DNA of 64,000 nucleotides from Microbacterium sp. AK009 (lineage in GTDB: Bacteria; Actinomycetota; Actinomycetes; Actinomycetales; Microbacteriaceae), in contig NZ_JACCCG010000003.1 of assembly GCF_013410955.1 (NCBI RefSeq), forward strand, positions 372,001 to 436,000. The letters are read 5' to 3'. The position numbers were made by a program, and so were the translations under genes. The notes beneath the pieces are model-generated. The model worked only from the letters and a program-made list of their open reading frames with translations. It had not been told where the DNA came from and did no database searches. The stretch's first letter is position 1, and each line of letters begins with the position of its first letter. Positions 7,966 to 16,250 of the stretch are shown one piece after another.

Positions 7966-10149
7966 ATGTCCGGCTACCTGCGCTTCATCACTGCGGCCAA
8001 GACCTCGTGGATCGTCCTCGTGCTGGCTGCTGCGGCGGCTGCCGCCCTGTTCGCGTGGGGGAGCGGAGGCGGCTCCGACAGCGCGCCCCCGGTCGGTCTG
8101 CCGGACTCGGCGGAGTCGGTGCAGGTCGATCAGCTGCTCGAGGAGTTCCCGAGCGCCGACGCCACCTCGGCCTTCCTGGTGTTCCAGGCCGAGGGCGACG
8201 AGTTGAGCGTCGATGACCTCGAGACGATCAACGCCAAGGTGTTCGGCGACCTCGTCGACTTCACCCCCGACGGCTTCGTCCCGCCCGCTCAGGTCTCCGA
8301 TGACGGCCGGGTCGCGTTGGTGATCGTTCCCCTCGAGCCCGAGACGAGCATCGAGACGCAGTCCGAGCGTGCAGATGAGATCCGGGATGTCGCCATGGCC
8401 GACCTGGGTGACGACGTGCAAGTCTTCTTCACCGGGCCTGAGGGCTTCGAGATCGACCTCGCCGCGGTCTTCGCCGGCGCCGATATCACCCTGCTCCTGA
8501 CCACCGTCATCGTCGTGGCGATTCTGCTGCTGGTCACCTACCGGAGCCCGTGGCTGTGGCTGGTGCCGCTGGTGGTGATCGGTGTCGCCGACGCCCTTGC
8601 CGGCATCGTCGCCCGCAATGTCGCCGCCGCCGTCGGGGTCGAGCTCGACCCGTCGATCACCGGCATCCTCTCGGTGCTCGTCTTCGGTGCCGGAACCAAC
8701 TACGCCCTCCTCCTGATCGCCCGCTACCGCGACGAACTCCGACTCCACGAAGACCGTCGCGAGGCGATGCGCCGCTCGGTGCGCGGCGCAGGACCGGCGA
8801 TCATCGCCAGCGGCTCGACCGTGGCCCTGGCGCTCGCAACTCTGCTGTTCGCCGAGCTCGCGGGCAACCGCGCCCTGGGCCTTGCCTGTGCGGTCGGAAT
8901 CGTGGTGGCGATGATCTTCGCCCTCGCGGTGCTCCCCGCCGCTCTGGTGCTGTTCGGTCGCGGCCTCTTCTGGCCTTACATCCCGCGTTACGGCTCGCGC
9001 GATGCCATTTCGCGCAGCCCCTGGGGCAAGCTCGGGCGCGCCGTCTCGCGCCGCCCCGCGATCGTCGCGATCAGCGGGTTCGTGGTGCTCGGGGCGCTCG
9101 CCTCGGGCGTGTTCTTCGTGCAGACCGGTCTGTCGCAGAACGACCGGTTCCTCGACAAGCCTGAGGCGGTGGTGGGCCAGGAGATCATCGCCGACGCGTT
9201 CTCGGCTGGGGCGACCTCGCCCGCCACGGTGGTGATCAGCCGGGATGACGCCGAAGCGGCCGTCGCAGAGATCGAGGCGCTCGACGGCGTGGACGCCGCA
9301 GCGATCGCCGAGGAGACCGACGATCTGGCGCGCATCGACGTCACGCTCGACGCCAGCGCCGAGACGCCCGAAGCCTATGCCGCCATCTCCGCGATGCGCG
9401 CCGCGCTGAATGACGTCGGCGCCGGCGACGGACTGGTCGGCGGACTCGACGCGCGCTCGCTCGATGTCGCCAACGCGCAGGCGCGCGACCAGGCGCTGGT
9501 GATCCCGCTCATCCTGGTGCTCGTCTTCATCGTGCTGGTCGTGCTGCTGCGAGCTCTCGTCGCGCCGCTGCTCCTGCTCGTCGCCGTGGTGGTGAGCTTC
9601 TTCTCGGCGGTCGGGGCGAGCTGGTGGCTGTTCCAGACGCCGCTGTTCGGCTTCCCCGCGATCGACACGAACGTCCTGCTCTTCAGCTTCCTGTTCCTCG
9701 TCGCCCTCGGCGTGGACTACAGCATCTTCCTCGTAACCCGCGCCAAGGAGGAGGCTGACCGACTCGGCATCACCCAGGGGATGATCCGGGCGCTCGCCGC
9801 CACCGGCGCCGTCATCACCAGCGCCGGCATCCTGCTGGCCGCCGTCTTCGCCGTCCTCGGGGTGCTGCCGCTCATCACCCTCACGCAGATCGGCATCATC
9901 GTCTGCATCGGCGTGCTCATCGACACCCTGCTCGTGCGGACGGTCATCGTGCCGGCGCTCACGTTCCTGCTGCGCGATCGCGTGTGGTGGCCGCGTCGCC
10001 CGAAGCTCAGCGACGCCGAAGCGGCCGCGCAGGGCGCGGACGCGTTCGCCGACCCGCTGGAGGTCGAGCGTCGCCGCGCGGCCGCCGCCGCGGCGGATGG
10101 GGTGGGGTCGGACGATCCGTCGAAGGAACCCGCCGTCGCAGAGCGCTGA
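7966..10149 (+). CDS. MMPL-family RND transporter
   Basis: A 727-residue RND-superfamily exporter of the MmpL/YdfJ type. It shows two repeats, each with a transmembrane helix, an extracytoplasmic loop (residues about 35-165 and 390-505) and five further helices. The diagnostic motifs after the central helices are GAGTNYALLLIARYRDEL and ALGVDYSIFLVTRAKEEA. Such proteins move lipids or hydrophobic drugs outward using the proton gradient. The C-terminal tail is hydrophilic and alanine-rich. The divergent MarR gene suggests inducible efflux. The ATG is preceded by GGGAGAAG at good spacing. Confidence 0.93.
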   Translation: MSGYLRFITAAKTSWIVLVLAAAAAAALFAWGSGGGSDSAPPVGLPDSAESVQVDQLLEEFPSADATSAFLVFQAEGDELSVDDLETINAKVFGDLVDFTPDGFVPPAQVSDDGRVALVIVPLEPETSIETQSERADEIRDVAMADLGDDVQVFFTGPEGFEIDLAAVFAGADITLLLTTVIVVAILLLVTYRSPWLWLVPLVVIGVADALAGIVARNVAAAVGVELDPSITGILSVLVFGAGTNYALLLIARYRDELRLHEDRREAMRRSVRGAGPAIIASGSTVALALATLLFAELAGNRALGLACAVGIVVAMIFALAVLPAALVLFGRGLFWPYIPRYGSRDAISRSPWGKLGRAVSRRPAIVAISGFVVLGALASGVFFVQTGLSQNDRFLDKPEAVVGQEIIADAFSAGATSPATVVISRDDAEAAVAEIEALDGVDAAAIAEETDDLARIDVTLDASAETPEAYAAISAMRAALNDVGAGDGLVGGLDARSLDVANAQARDQALVIPLILVLVFIVLVVLLRALVAPLLLLVAVVVSFFSAVGASWWLFQTPLFGFPAIDTNVLLFSFLFLVALGVDYSIFLVTRAKEEADRLGITQGMIRALAATGAVITSAGILLAAVFAVLGVLPLITLTQIGIIVCIGVLIDTLLVRTVIVPALTFLLRDRVWWPRRPKLSDAEAAAQGADAFADPLEVERRRAAAAAADGVGSDDPSKEPAVAER

Positions 10150-10191
10150 GGCGTCTCCTGCGCCTCGCGCGGTGCAGCCTCGGGGATCCGC

Positions 10192-10229
10192 GCAGCCTCG
10201 GCCCACACCCCCGGATGGGCCGAGGTTGC
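10192..10229 (+). terminator. Hairpin downstream of the MMPL gene
   Basis: GCAGCCTCGGCCCA (10192-10205) can pair with TGGGCCGAGGTTGC (10216-10229), 14 bp with one G-U, in a 10-nt loop. There is no T-run, so it may act as a weak terminator or 3' stabiliser. Confidence 0.4.
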
Positions 10230-10307
10230 GCCGATCTCCGAGGCTGCGTCGGAACGGGTGCCGCGGGTGCACTCCTCAGCGTCTTCCACCGCGGGCCTCG
10301 CCGCCCG

Positions 10308-10597
10308 CGTCGGCCCCGCGTCGGCCCCGCGTTGCCCGCGTTGCCCGCGTTGCTGAGGATTTTCGCGCTCACGCGGATCGGAAGCCACTTTCCCATCCGC
10401 GCGAGCGCGGAAATCCGCGCGAGCGAGCGACGAGGGCGGCGCGACCCACCCCCGCTCGCTGAGCGAGCGCGACCGACCCCCCGGTCGTTGAGCGAGCGCT
10501 TCCGCCCCCGTCGTTGAGCGAGCGCAGCGAGTCGAAACGCCCGCGCGCGCGACCGACCCCCGGTCGTTGAGCGAGCGCAGCGAGTCGAAACGCCCGC
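10308..10597. repeat. Intergenic repeat block (GAGCGAGCGCAGCGAGTCGAAACG family)
   Basis: The 506-bp gap between the MMPL and monooxygenase genes holds no credible gene. At 10308-10353 lie short tandem repeats (CGTCGGCCCCG twice, then CGTTGCCCG twice). At 10458-10597 is a family of copies sharing TCGTTGAGCGAGCGCAGCGA, followed by GTCGAAACGCCCG. Two copies are full (10511-10543 and 10563-10597) and two are truncated (10458-10480, 10484-10500), interleaved with GACCGACCCCC spacers. The layout resembles dispersed REP-like elements. Nothing here looks translated. Confidence 0.75.
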
Positions 10598-10655
10598 ACA
10601 TCTCCTCTCGTCGCTGCGCTCTACGCTCGACGAACGCCGCGTCAGCGGTCAGCCG

Positions 10656-11735
10656 TCAGCCGGCGACGAGCGCGGGCGTTGTCCCGGCGCGAGACCCCAT
10701 CGCCTCGGCGAGGAGGGTGAGCGACCGGGTACGGCCCGCCGCGGCATCCGTCTGCTCCGACGCGAATGACCCGGCGATCGGCGAGACCATCACCTCGTCC
10801 ACCCCGGCGCGCGCAGCGAGGCCCGCAAGCCCCGCGGCCACGTCATCGCCGGTGCCGACGAACCAGGTCGCGCGGGCAGCGGCCATGATCTGGTCGGCCA
10901 TGGGGGCGAGCGGCGGCGCGCTCTGCGCGTCTTCGACGGTCTCGAGCGGGGTGAGGGGCTGGTTGGTGCGCAGGCGCACCATCATCCGCAGCTGCGGTAG
11001 CGCCCGAGCCTCGGCCTCCTCGGCGGTGGCCGCCGCGACGATGTTCGCCGTGACGAAGGTGCGCGGTGCCGGGTGCGCCTCGGACGGGCGATACTGATCG
11101 CGGTAGAGCTGCAGCGCGCGCTCCAGCCCAGACCCGGAGAAGTGGTTCGCGAAGACGTAGGGAAGACCGAGCGAGGCCGCGAGCTGGGCGGAGTAGTCGC
11201 TCGACCCGAGCAGCCACACGTCGGGGGCGCCCTGCGCGGCCGGCGTCGCCCGCACCTCGTAGGTGCTGCCCGACGTCAGGCGGATCGCCGCTCCGTCGGG
11301 GGAGGTGAGGGTGAGGATGTCGCCGATGTGGTCCGGGAAGCGCTCGACGTCGCTCGTGGTCCCCGACATCCGCAGCAGCTGTGTGATGACCGGGTCGCTG
11401 CCCGGCGCCCGCCCGATCCCCAGATCGATGCGTCCGGGGGCGATCGCCTCGAGCGCGGCGAACTGCTCGGCCACGACGAGCGGGGAGTGGTTGGGGAGCA
11501 TCACCCCGCCGGACCCGACCCGGATCCGTGAGGTGCGCGCCGCCGCCGCCGCGATCAGCACCGGCGGCGTGGTCGACGCGACGGCGGGCATGTTGTGGTG
11601 CTCGGCGAACCAGTACCGCTCGTAGCCGAGACGTTCGGCGGTCTCGACGAGGGCGAGGGATGCCGCGACCGCCTCGGCGCTGGTCTGACCGGCGCGCACC
11701 GGCACGAGGTCGAGGACCGACAGGGTGATGCTCAT
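10656..11735 (-). CDS. Luciferase-like monooxygenase (LLM class flavin-dependent oxidoreductase)
   Basis: A 359-residue bacterial-luciferase-fold flavoenzyme of the MsnO8-like group. It begins SITLSVLDLVPVRAGQT and has YERYWFAEHHNMP, VGSGGVMLPNHSPLVVAEQF and the GRIDLGIGRAPGSDP segment, all typical of the family, whose members use FMNH2 or F420H2. The substrate is unknown. It lies 17 bp downstream of an F420-type NADP oxidoreductase gene on the same strand, so the two probably form an operon and may share a reduced deazaflavin or flavin cofactor. Confidence 0.9.
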   Translation of the reverse strand: MSITLSVLDLVPVRAGQTSAEAVAASLALVETAERLGYERYWFAEHHNMPAVASTTPPVLIAAAAARTSRIRVGSGGVMLPNHSPLVVAEQFAALEAIAPGRIDLGIGRAPGSDPVITQLLRMSGTTSDVERFPDHIGDILTLTSPDGAAIRLTSGSTYEVRATPAAQGAPDVWLLGSSDYSAQLAASLGLPYVFANHFSGSGLERALQLYRDQYRPSEAHPAPRTFVTANIVAAATAEEAEARALPQLRMMVRLRTNQPLTPLETVEDAQSAPPLAPMADQIMAAARATWFVGTGDDVAAGLAGLAARAGVDEVMVSPIAGSFASEQTDAAAGRTRSLTLLAEAMGSRAGTTPALVAG

Positions 11736-11752
11736 ACCGAAGGGTGCTCCGA

Positions 11753-12394
11753 TCAGGGAAGACGGCTCGCGCGGGCGAGGTTCGCGCGCATCTCAGCGGC
11801 GGTCTGGCGCTGCCCGTACCCGGGGCGGTCGCGCTCGAGACGCCACGATTCGCTGAGTGGGCCGGCGTTGACGGTGTCGAAGCCGAGCTCGTCGTAGAGG
11901 CGCGTCATCGCCTCGATGGCCTCGGGGAAGTCGCTGGCGGTGCCGAGCGCGCGGCGGTTCGGCGTTCCGGCGGGCGAGCCGTCGGTGGTGATCTGCGCGG
12001 AGAGGATGTTGTTGAACGCCTTCACGACCTTCGAGGTCGGGAGGTGATCCTGCAGCAGCTGCGAGGTCGTGGTCTCGCCGCGGTCGAGGGCCTCGATGTG
12101 GCCGTCGCGCTCGAAGTAGTAGTTGTTGGTGTCGAGCACGATCTTGCCGGCGAGGGGCTCGACGGGGATGGCGCCGATCGCCTTGAGCGGCACCGTCACG
12201 ACGGCGATGTCAGCCGCCTCGGCGGCCTCCTGCGCGGTGGCGGCGCGGAGCTTCGGCCCCACCTCGTCGACGAGACCCTGGAGGGTCTCGGGTCCGCGGG
12301 AGTTCGCGATGACGACGTCGTAGCCGACGCCGGTGAAGGCGCGGGCGAGCTGACTGCCGATGTGTCCGGCCCCGATGATTCCGATAGTGGTCAT
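11753..12394 (-). CDS. NADPH-dependent F420 reductase-like oxidoreductase
   Basis: A 213-residue Rossmann protein opening MTTIGIIGAGHIGSQLARA, the GxGxxG dinucleotide-binding loop of the F420-dependent NADP oxidoreductase family (Pfam F420_oxidored). The family includes enzymes passing hydride between NADPH and F420, but many bacterial paralogues have other, unknown substrates. The start is set at the ATG immediately before this motif; the frame extends upstream but has no family-like residues there. First gene of a likely two-gene operon with the luciferase-like enzyme. Confidence 0.85.
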   Translation of the reverse strand: MTTIGIIGAGHIGSQLARAFTGVGYDVVIANSRGPETLQGLVDEVGPKLRAATAQEAAEAADIAVVTVPLKAIGAIPVEPLAGKIVLDTNNYYFERDGHIEALDRGETTTSQLLQDHLPTSKVVKAFNNILSAQITTDGSPAGTPNRRALGTASDFPEAIEAMTRLYDELGFDTVNAGPLSESWRLERDRPGYGQRQTAAEMRANLARASRLP

Positions 12395-12536
12395 GTGTGG
12401 GCCCAACGGGCGGACCCGGTCGGGCATTCCCACCGCGCGCTTGTCCCGACCTCCAGCACGATGCGGCCGAACCCGCCTCCGCGGCCCGGATCAGCACCGC
12501 TCCGGCCGGTTATGCAGGAGTTGGGGACACACCTCG

Positions 12537-13889
12537 TCAGCGCGGCGCGCGCTTGACCTTCTCGTACGCCTCCAGCGCCGCCTTGCGCGATTCCTTCAGG
12601 TCGACGATCGGCGCGGGCGCATCGCCCGAGACGTGCTCGGGTGCCCACTCGCGGATGTACTCCCGCTTCGGGTCGAACTTCTCGGCCTGCAGCTCGGGGT
12701 TGAACACCCGGAAGTAGGGCGCCGCGTCGGCGCCCGAGCCCGCGACCCACTGCCAGCTGAAGGGGTTGTTCGCCGCGTCGGCATCGACGAGGCAGTCCCA
12801 GAACCACTCCTCGCCCCGCCGCCAGTCGATGAGGAGATTCTTGATGAGGAACGACGCCGTCACCATCCGCACCCGGTTGTGCATCCAGCCCGAGATCCAG
12901 AGCTCTTTCATGCCGGCGTCGACGAGCGCGACCCCGGTCTCGCCCTTCTGCCAGGCCCGCAGGTGCGAGGGCTTCAGCTGCGGCCACGGGAAGGCGTCGA
13001 ACTCGCGGCGGAGGTTCACCGTGGCGAGGTCGGGGTGGTGGAAGAGCGTGTGCCAGGCGAACTCGCGCCACCCGAGTTCGGAGAGGAACCGGCGCGGGTT
13101 CCCCTCGTCGACCGCGGCGTCCCAGATCTGGTAGGGGCTCAGCTCGCCCCAGCGCAGGCGCGGCGACAGCATCGATGTCGATCCCGACGCCGGCTCGTCG
13201 CGACTCCGGTCGTACCCGCCGAGGTCGCCGGCGATGAAGTCCTTCAACCGACGCCTCGCCGCCGCCTCACCCGGTGTCCACCGCTCGCGAAGCCCGCCCG
13301 CCCAGTCGGGGTCGGTGGGGAGCAGCCCCCAGGCGTCGAGATCGTCGGAGTCCACGCGCCCCGAGAAGCCCGGCACCTCGCGGGGCTCGGGCAGCGGCGC
13401 CCGCGGCGCCGGCAGCGACAGGCACGCCCGCCAGAACGGGCTGTACACCGAGAAGGGGGTGCCGGCGCCGGTCTTCACCGTCCACGGCTCGAACAGCAGC
13501 GAGGCGGCGAACGACTGCACCGTCACGCCCCCCTTCCGCAGGCTCGCCTTCAGGTCGGCGTCGATGTCGCGTTCAGGCAGGCTGTAGCGCCGGTTCCAGA
13601 AGACCGCGCCGGCGCCGGTGTCGGCGACGAGAGAGGGGAGGACATCGGATGCTGCGCCCCGCTGCAGTACGAGGCTCGCCCCCTTCTCGGCGAGGTCTTC
13701 GCTGAGCGAGGTCAGCGAGTGGTGCAGCCACCATTTGGCCGCTCCGCCGAGCGGGCGCATGCCCGGGGAATCCTCGTCGAGCAGGTACAGTCCGATGACG
13801 GGCGCGTCCCGGTCGAGCGCCGCGCGCAGCGCGGGGTTGTCGGCGAGGCGGAGGTCGTCGCGGAACCAGACGATCGAGGGCGCAGCCAT
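12537..13889 (-). CDS. phrB: Deoxyribodipyrimidine photolyase
   Basis: Light-dependent repair of pyrimidine dimers. The 450-residue protein has the N-terminal antenna-binding alpha/beta domain (APSIVWFRDDLRLADNPAL) and the C-terminal FAD-binding helical domain, including LRWGELSPYQIWDAA, WREFAWHTLFHHPDL and GWMHNRVRMVTASFLIKN. Length is normal for class I CPD photolyases. The start is the ATG giving MAAPSIVWF, with CAGGAT 6 nt upstream; the open frame before it is not photolyase-like. A second photolyase-like gene lies at about 41.8 kb. Confidence 0.94.
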   Translation of the reverse strand: MAAPSIVWFRDDLRLADNPALRAALDRDAPVIGLYLLDEDSPGMRPLGGAAKWWLHHSLTSLSEDLAEKGASLVLQRGAASDVLPSLVADTGAGAVFWNRRYSLPERDIDADLKASLRKGGVTVQSFAASLLFEPWTVKTGAGTPFSVYSPFWRACLSLPAPRAPLPEPREVPGFSGRVDSDDLDAWGLLPTDPDWAGGLRERWTPGEAAARRRLKDFIAGDLGGYDRSRDEPASGSTSMLSPRLRWGELSPYQIWDAAVDEGNPRRFLSELGWREFAWHTLFHHPDLATVNLRREFDAFPWPQLKPSHLRAWQKGETGVALVDAGMKELWISGWMHNRVRMVTASFLIKNLLIDWRRGEEWFWDCLVDADAANNPFSWQWVAGSGADAAPYFRVFNPELQAEKFDPKREYIREWAPEHVSGDAPAPIVDLKESRKAALEAYEKVKRAPR

Positions 13890-13929
13890 GCACCCATCCT
13901 GGCCTCCGCGCGACGCCCGGGGGTCGCGT

Positions 13930-14784
13930 TCAGGCTCCTGCCGTCGCCGTCGACCGTGTGCGGATCCACGTGCCGGACGTGGCGATGGCCTGGCCGGCTT
14001 CGGGGAACACGCCGAACCAGATGGGCCAGACGTGCTGCATCCCTTCGCCGACGACCAGTTCACCATCGGTCGATCGGGCGACCAGGCGCCGCGCGTCATC
14101 CAACAGGATCTCGTCGCTCCCCGCGAAAGCGAGGAGCGGAGGAAGGGCGTCGGGAGGACTGAATACGGGTGAGAGCCGGGGGTCGTGCGGCTCCGTGCCC
14201 GCCGCGTACCATCCGGCCATCTCGAGGAGGCTGTCGCGCGTGCACTCGATGTCCACCGCGGCGTTGGAGGCCATGGTGTCGCCCGAGCACGTCAGATCGC
14301 CCCAGGGCGAGAAGAGCACCAGGCCGTCCGCGTCGACCTCAGCGGCGGTCGCAGCAGCGAGTCCGCCCCCGGAGGAGTCGCCCGCGATGAACCGCGGGAG
14401 ATCTGTCGGCAGGGAAGCGAAGGCCGCCCGGGCATCCTCGAAGGCGGCGGGGAACGGGTTCTCGGGTGCGAGCCGGTACGCCGCCACGACGACCTCGGCG
14501 GACGCTGCGCGCGCGAGGTGGCCGGCGGTCTTCCTCCGCGAGGCCGGGGACCCGAGCATGTAGCCGCCGCCGAAGAGATACAGCACCCTCGCGTGGATCT
14601 CGCCCTCTGCGGGACGGACCGACAGACCGAACGGATGGGCGCGCGTCGTCACGCCGATTGGCTCCGCGGTGGCGTCCTCGGCGTGCTCGCCCGCCTCGCG
14701 TCGCTGCGGGATCGGCAGCGACACCTGCTGAGGGGCGGACGCCATCGCCGCCCAGAAGGCGATCGCCTCCGGGGATGCGGTCAT
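13930..14784 (-). CDS. Alpha/beta hydrolase (hormone-sensitive lipase-type esterase)
   Basis: A 284-residue alpha/beta-hydrolase-fold-3 carboxylesterase. It carries the oxyanion loop FGGGY (the HGGG position, with Phe for His), the nucleophile elbow GDSSGG, and the C-terminal DEILLDDARR and MQHVWPIW segments with the catalytic Asp and His. Substrates are likely short acyl esters. ATG at 14784 is preferred over the in-frame GTG at 14793 because TACCGT lies 7 nt before the ATG and partly covers the GTG. Confidence 0.88.
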   Translation of the reverse strand: MTASPEAIAFWAAMASAPQQVSLPIPQRREAGEHAEDATAEPIGVTTRAHPFGLSVRPAEGEIHARVLYLFGGGYMLGSPASRRKTAGHLARAASAEVVVAAYRLAPENPFPAAFEDARAAFASLPTDLPRFIAGDSSGGGLAAATAAEVDADGLVLFSPWGDLTCSGDTMASNAAVDIECTRDSLLEMAGWYAAGTEPHDPRLSPVFSPPDALPPLLAFAGSDEILLDDARRLVARSTDGELVVGEGMQHVWPIWFGVFPEAGQAIATSGTWIRTRSTATAGA

Positions 14785-14817
14785 GCGCGACACGGTAGTC
14801 GCCGAACTGTCGCGCCG

Positions 14818-16206
14818 CTACAGCCCTTCGACCTTGTGCCCGCGAGGGAGGGCGAGCAGGAGCGAGGCGGGCTCCAGTCGCACCCGCACCTGAGCGGCCT
14901 CGCCGAACTCGTCGCCGTCGAGCTGGACGGGGTGGGGCTCGGAGGTCGCGAGGTCCACACCGAGGCCACGCGAGTAGCGCACCGCGTTGTCCTTCGTGCG
15001 CAGCGCCATGACGCGACGGCCGCTTCGGAACCGGCGGAGGAAGCTGTTGTCCCACGCCACTCGGCGCCAGACGAAGATCCAGCCGAGGAGACCCTTGGGC
15101 TGGATGAAGACGATGTCGAGGTTGCCGTCGGCGACCGACGCCTCGGGGATCAGCTCGAGCCCCGCCGGGAGCGACCCGCAGTTGGCGAACAGCACGCTCT
15201 GCACGCGTGCCGCGTGGATGCGGCGCTGCGGCAGCTGGTACATCAGGCGGAAGGGCTTCGCGGCGGGAAGCGACCGGGCCACGCCATCCACGTACGCCAC
15301 CCAGCCGACCTGCTTCTTCAGTTTCGGGTTGGTGTTGGCGATCATCGCGGCGTCCAGGCCCATGCCGCCCATGACGACGAACGCGTGCTCGTCGACCGTG
15401 CCGTCCTGGCGTCGGAGGCTGGCGAAGCCGACATCCATCGCGAGGGAATCACCGTCGAAGGTCGCCCTGATCATGGCGTCGGGGTTGTCGAGGGGGAGGA
15501 GGAGGTTGCGGGCGAGGAGGTTGCCGGTGCCGCTCGGAACGATCGTCAGGGGAACCTCGGTGCCGGTCATCGCCTCGGCCACGGCGCGGACGGTGCCGTC
15601 TCCGCCGGCGACGAGCACAGCGGTCACGCCTTCCTTCAGGGCCTGGCGGGTGACGTCGTCGCCGAGGTCGTCGACGGTGGTCTCGTAGAACAGCGGTTCT
15701 GACCAGCCCGCGTCCTGCGCCGCGCGCTCGACGCGCGCGCGCAGGTCGTCGGCGTCGACCTTGGTCGGGTTGTACACGAGGGCGGCCTTCGGGGTCGGGC
15801 GCTCCTCGGTGTCGGCCATCGGCTCGGGCTCACCCTCCGCCGACACACGGCGGGCCTCGCCTTCTTCGCCGTCGGTGGTGTCGGGCTCGACGTCGTCGGG
15901 CTCCCGGATGACGTCATCGGGGGCGGCGGCCTCGGTCGGGTCGGGGGTGTTCTCAGAGCCGCTCGTCGGCTCCGGGGCGTCGGACGACGCTCCGCTGTCC
16001 ATCTCCTCGCCGTCCAGGAGGTCGCCCGGCGTGATGTCGTCGTGCGAGAGCGCACCTTCCGCGACCTCTTCGACCTGCTCGGTGAGTTCTTCGTCGGCGG
16101 CGCGGAGTTCGGGCTCGTCGGGCCCGTCGGAGTAGACCGCATCGGACGGATGCGGCGGGTCGGCGCGGTCGGGCGCCTCGTCGTTGTCGTTCTGTCCCCC
16201 TGGCAT
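14818..16206 (-). CDS. Diacylglycerol/sphingosine kinase-family lipid kinase with long acidic N-terminus
   Basis: A cytosolic or membrane-associated kinase of the DAGK catalytic family. The nucleotide-binding GGDGT sits at residues 201-205, with PSGTGNLLARNL and a C-terminal YegS-like beta domain. The conserved fold starts only around residue 139 (PKAALVYNPTK); the first ~135 residues are very rich in Asp, Glu, Pro and Thr and look disordered. Methionine 130 (MADTEERPTPK) would give a family-length protein. However, TAGTCT lies exactly 6 nt upstream of the first ATG, supporting the long form. Divergent from serS with 44 bp between starts. Probably phosphorylates a membrane lipid. Confidence 0.9.
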   Translation of the reverse strand: MPGGQNDNDEAPDRADPPHPSDAVYSDGPDEPELRAADEELTEQVEEVAEGALSHDDITPGDLLDGEEMDSGASSDAPEPTSGSENTPDPTEAAAPDDVIREPDDVEPDTTDGEEGEARRVSAEGEPEPMADTEERPTPKAALVYNPTKVDADDLRARVERAAQDAGWSEPLFYETTVDDLGDDVTRQALKEGVTAVLVAGGDGTVRAVAEAMTGTEVPLTIVPSGTGNLLARNLLLPLDNPDAMIRATFDGDSLAMDVGFASLRRQDGTVDEHAFVVMGGMGLDAAMIANTNPKLKKQVGWVAYVDGVARSLPAAKPFRLMYQLPQRRIHAARVQSVLFANCGSLPAGLELIPEASVADGNLDIVFIQPKGLLGWIFVWRRVAWDNSFLRRFRSGRRVMALRTKDNAVRYSRGLGVDLATSEPHPVQLDGDEFGEAAQVRVRLEPASLLLALPRGHKVEGL

Positions 16207-16250
16207 GCACTCAGACTAGGACCCGGGAGGCCGGTGATTAGACTCGTCCC
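16207..16250. promoter_or_regulatory. serS: Back-to-back leaderless promoters of lipid kinase and serS
   Basis: Only 44 bp separate the two divergent starts. TAGTCT (16213-16218, reverse strand) ends 6 nt before the kinase ATG, and TAGACT (16239-16244) ends 6 nt before the serS GTG. With -10 to start spacing of 6 nt, both mRNAs should begin at or next to their start codons. No Shine-Dalgarno sequence fits serS. Confidence 0.65.
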
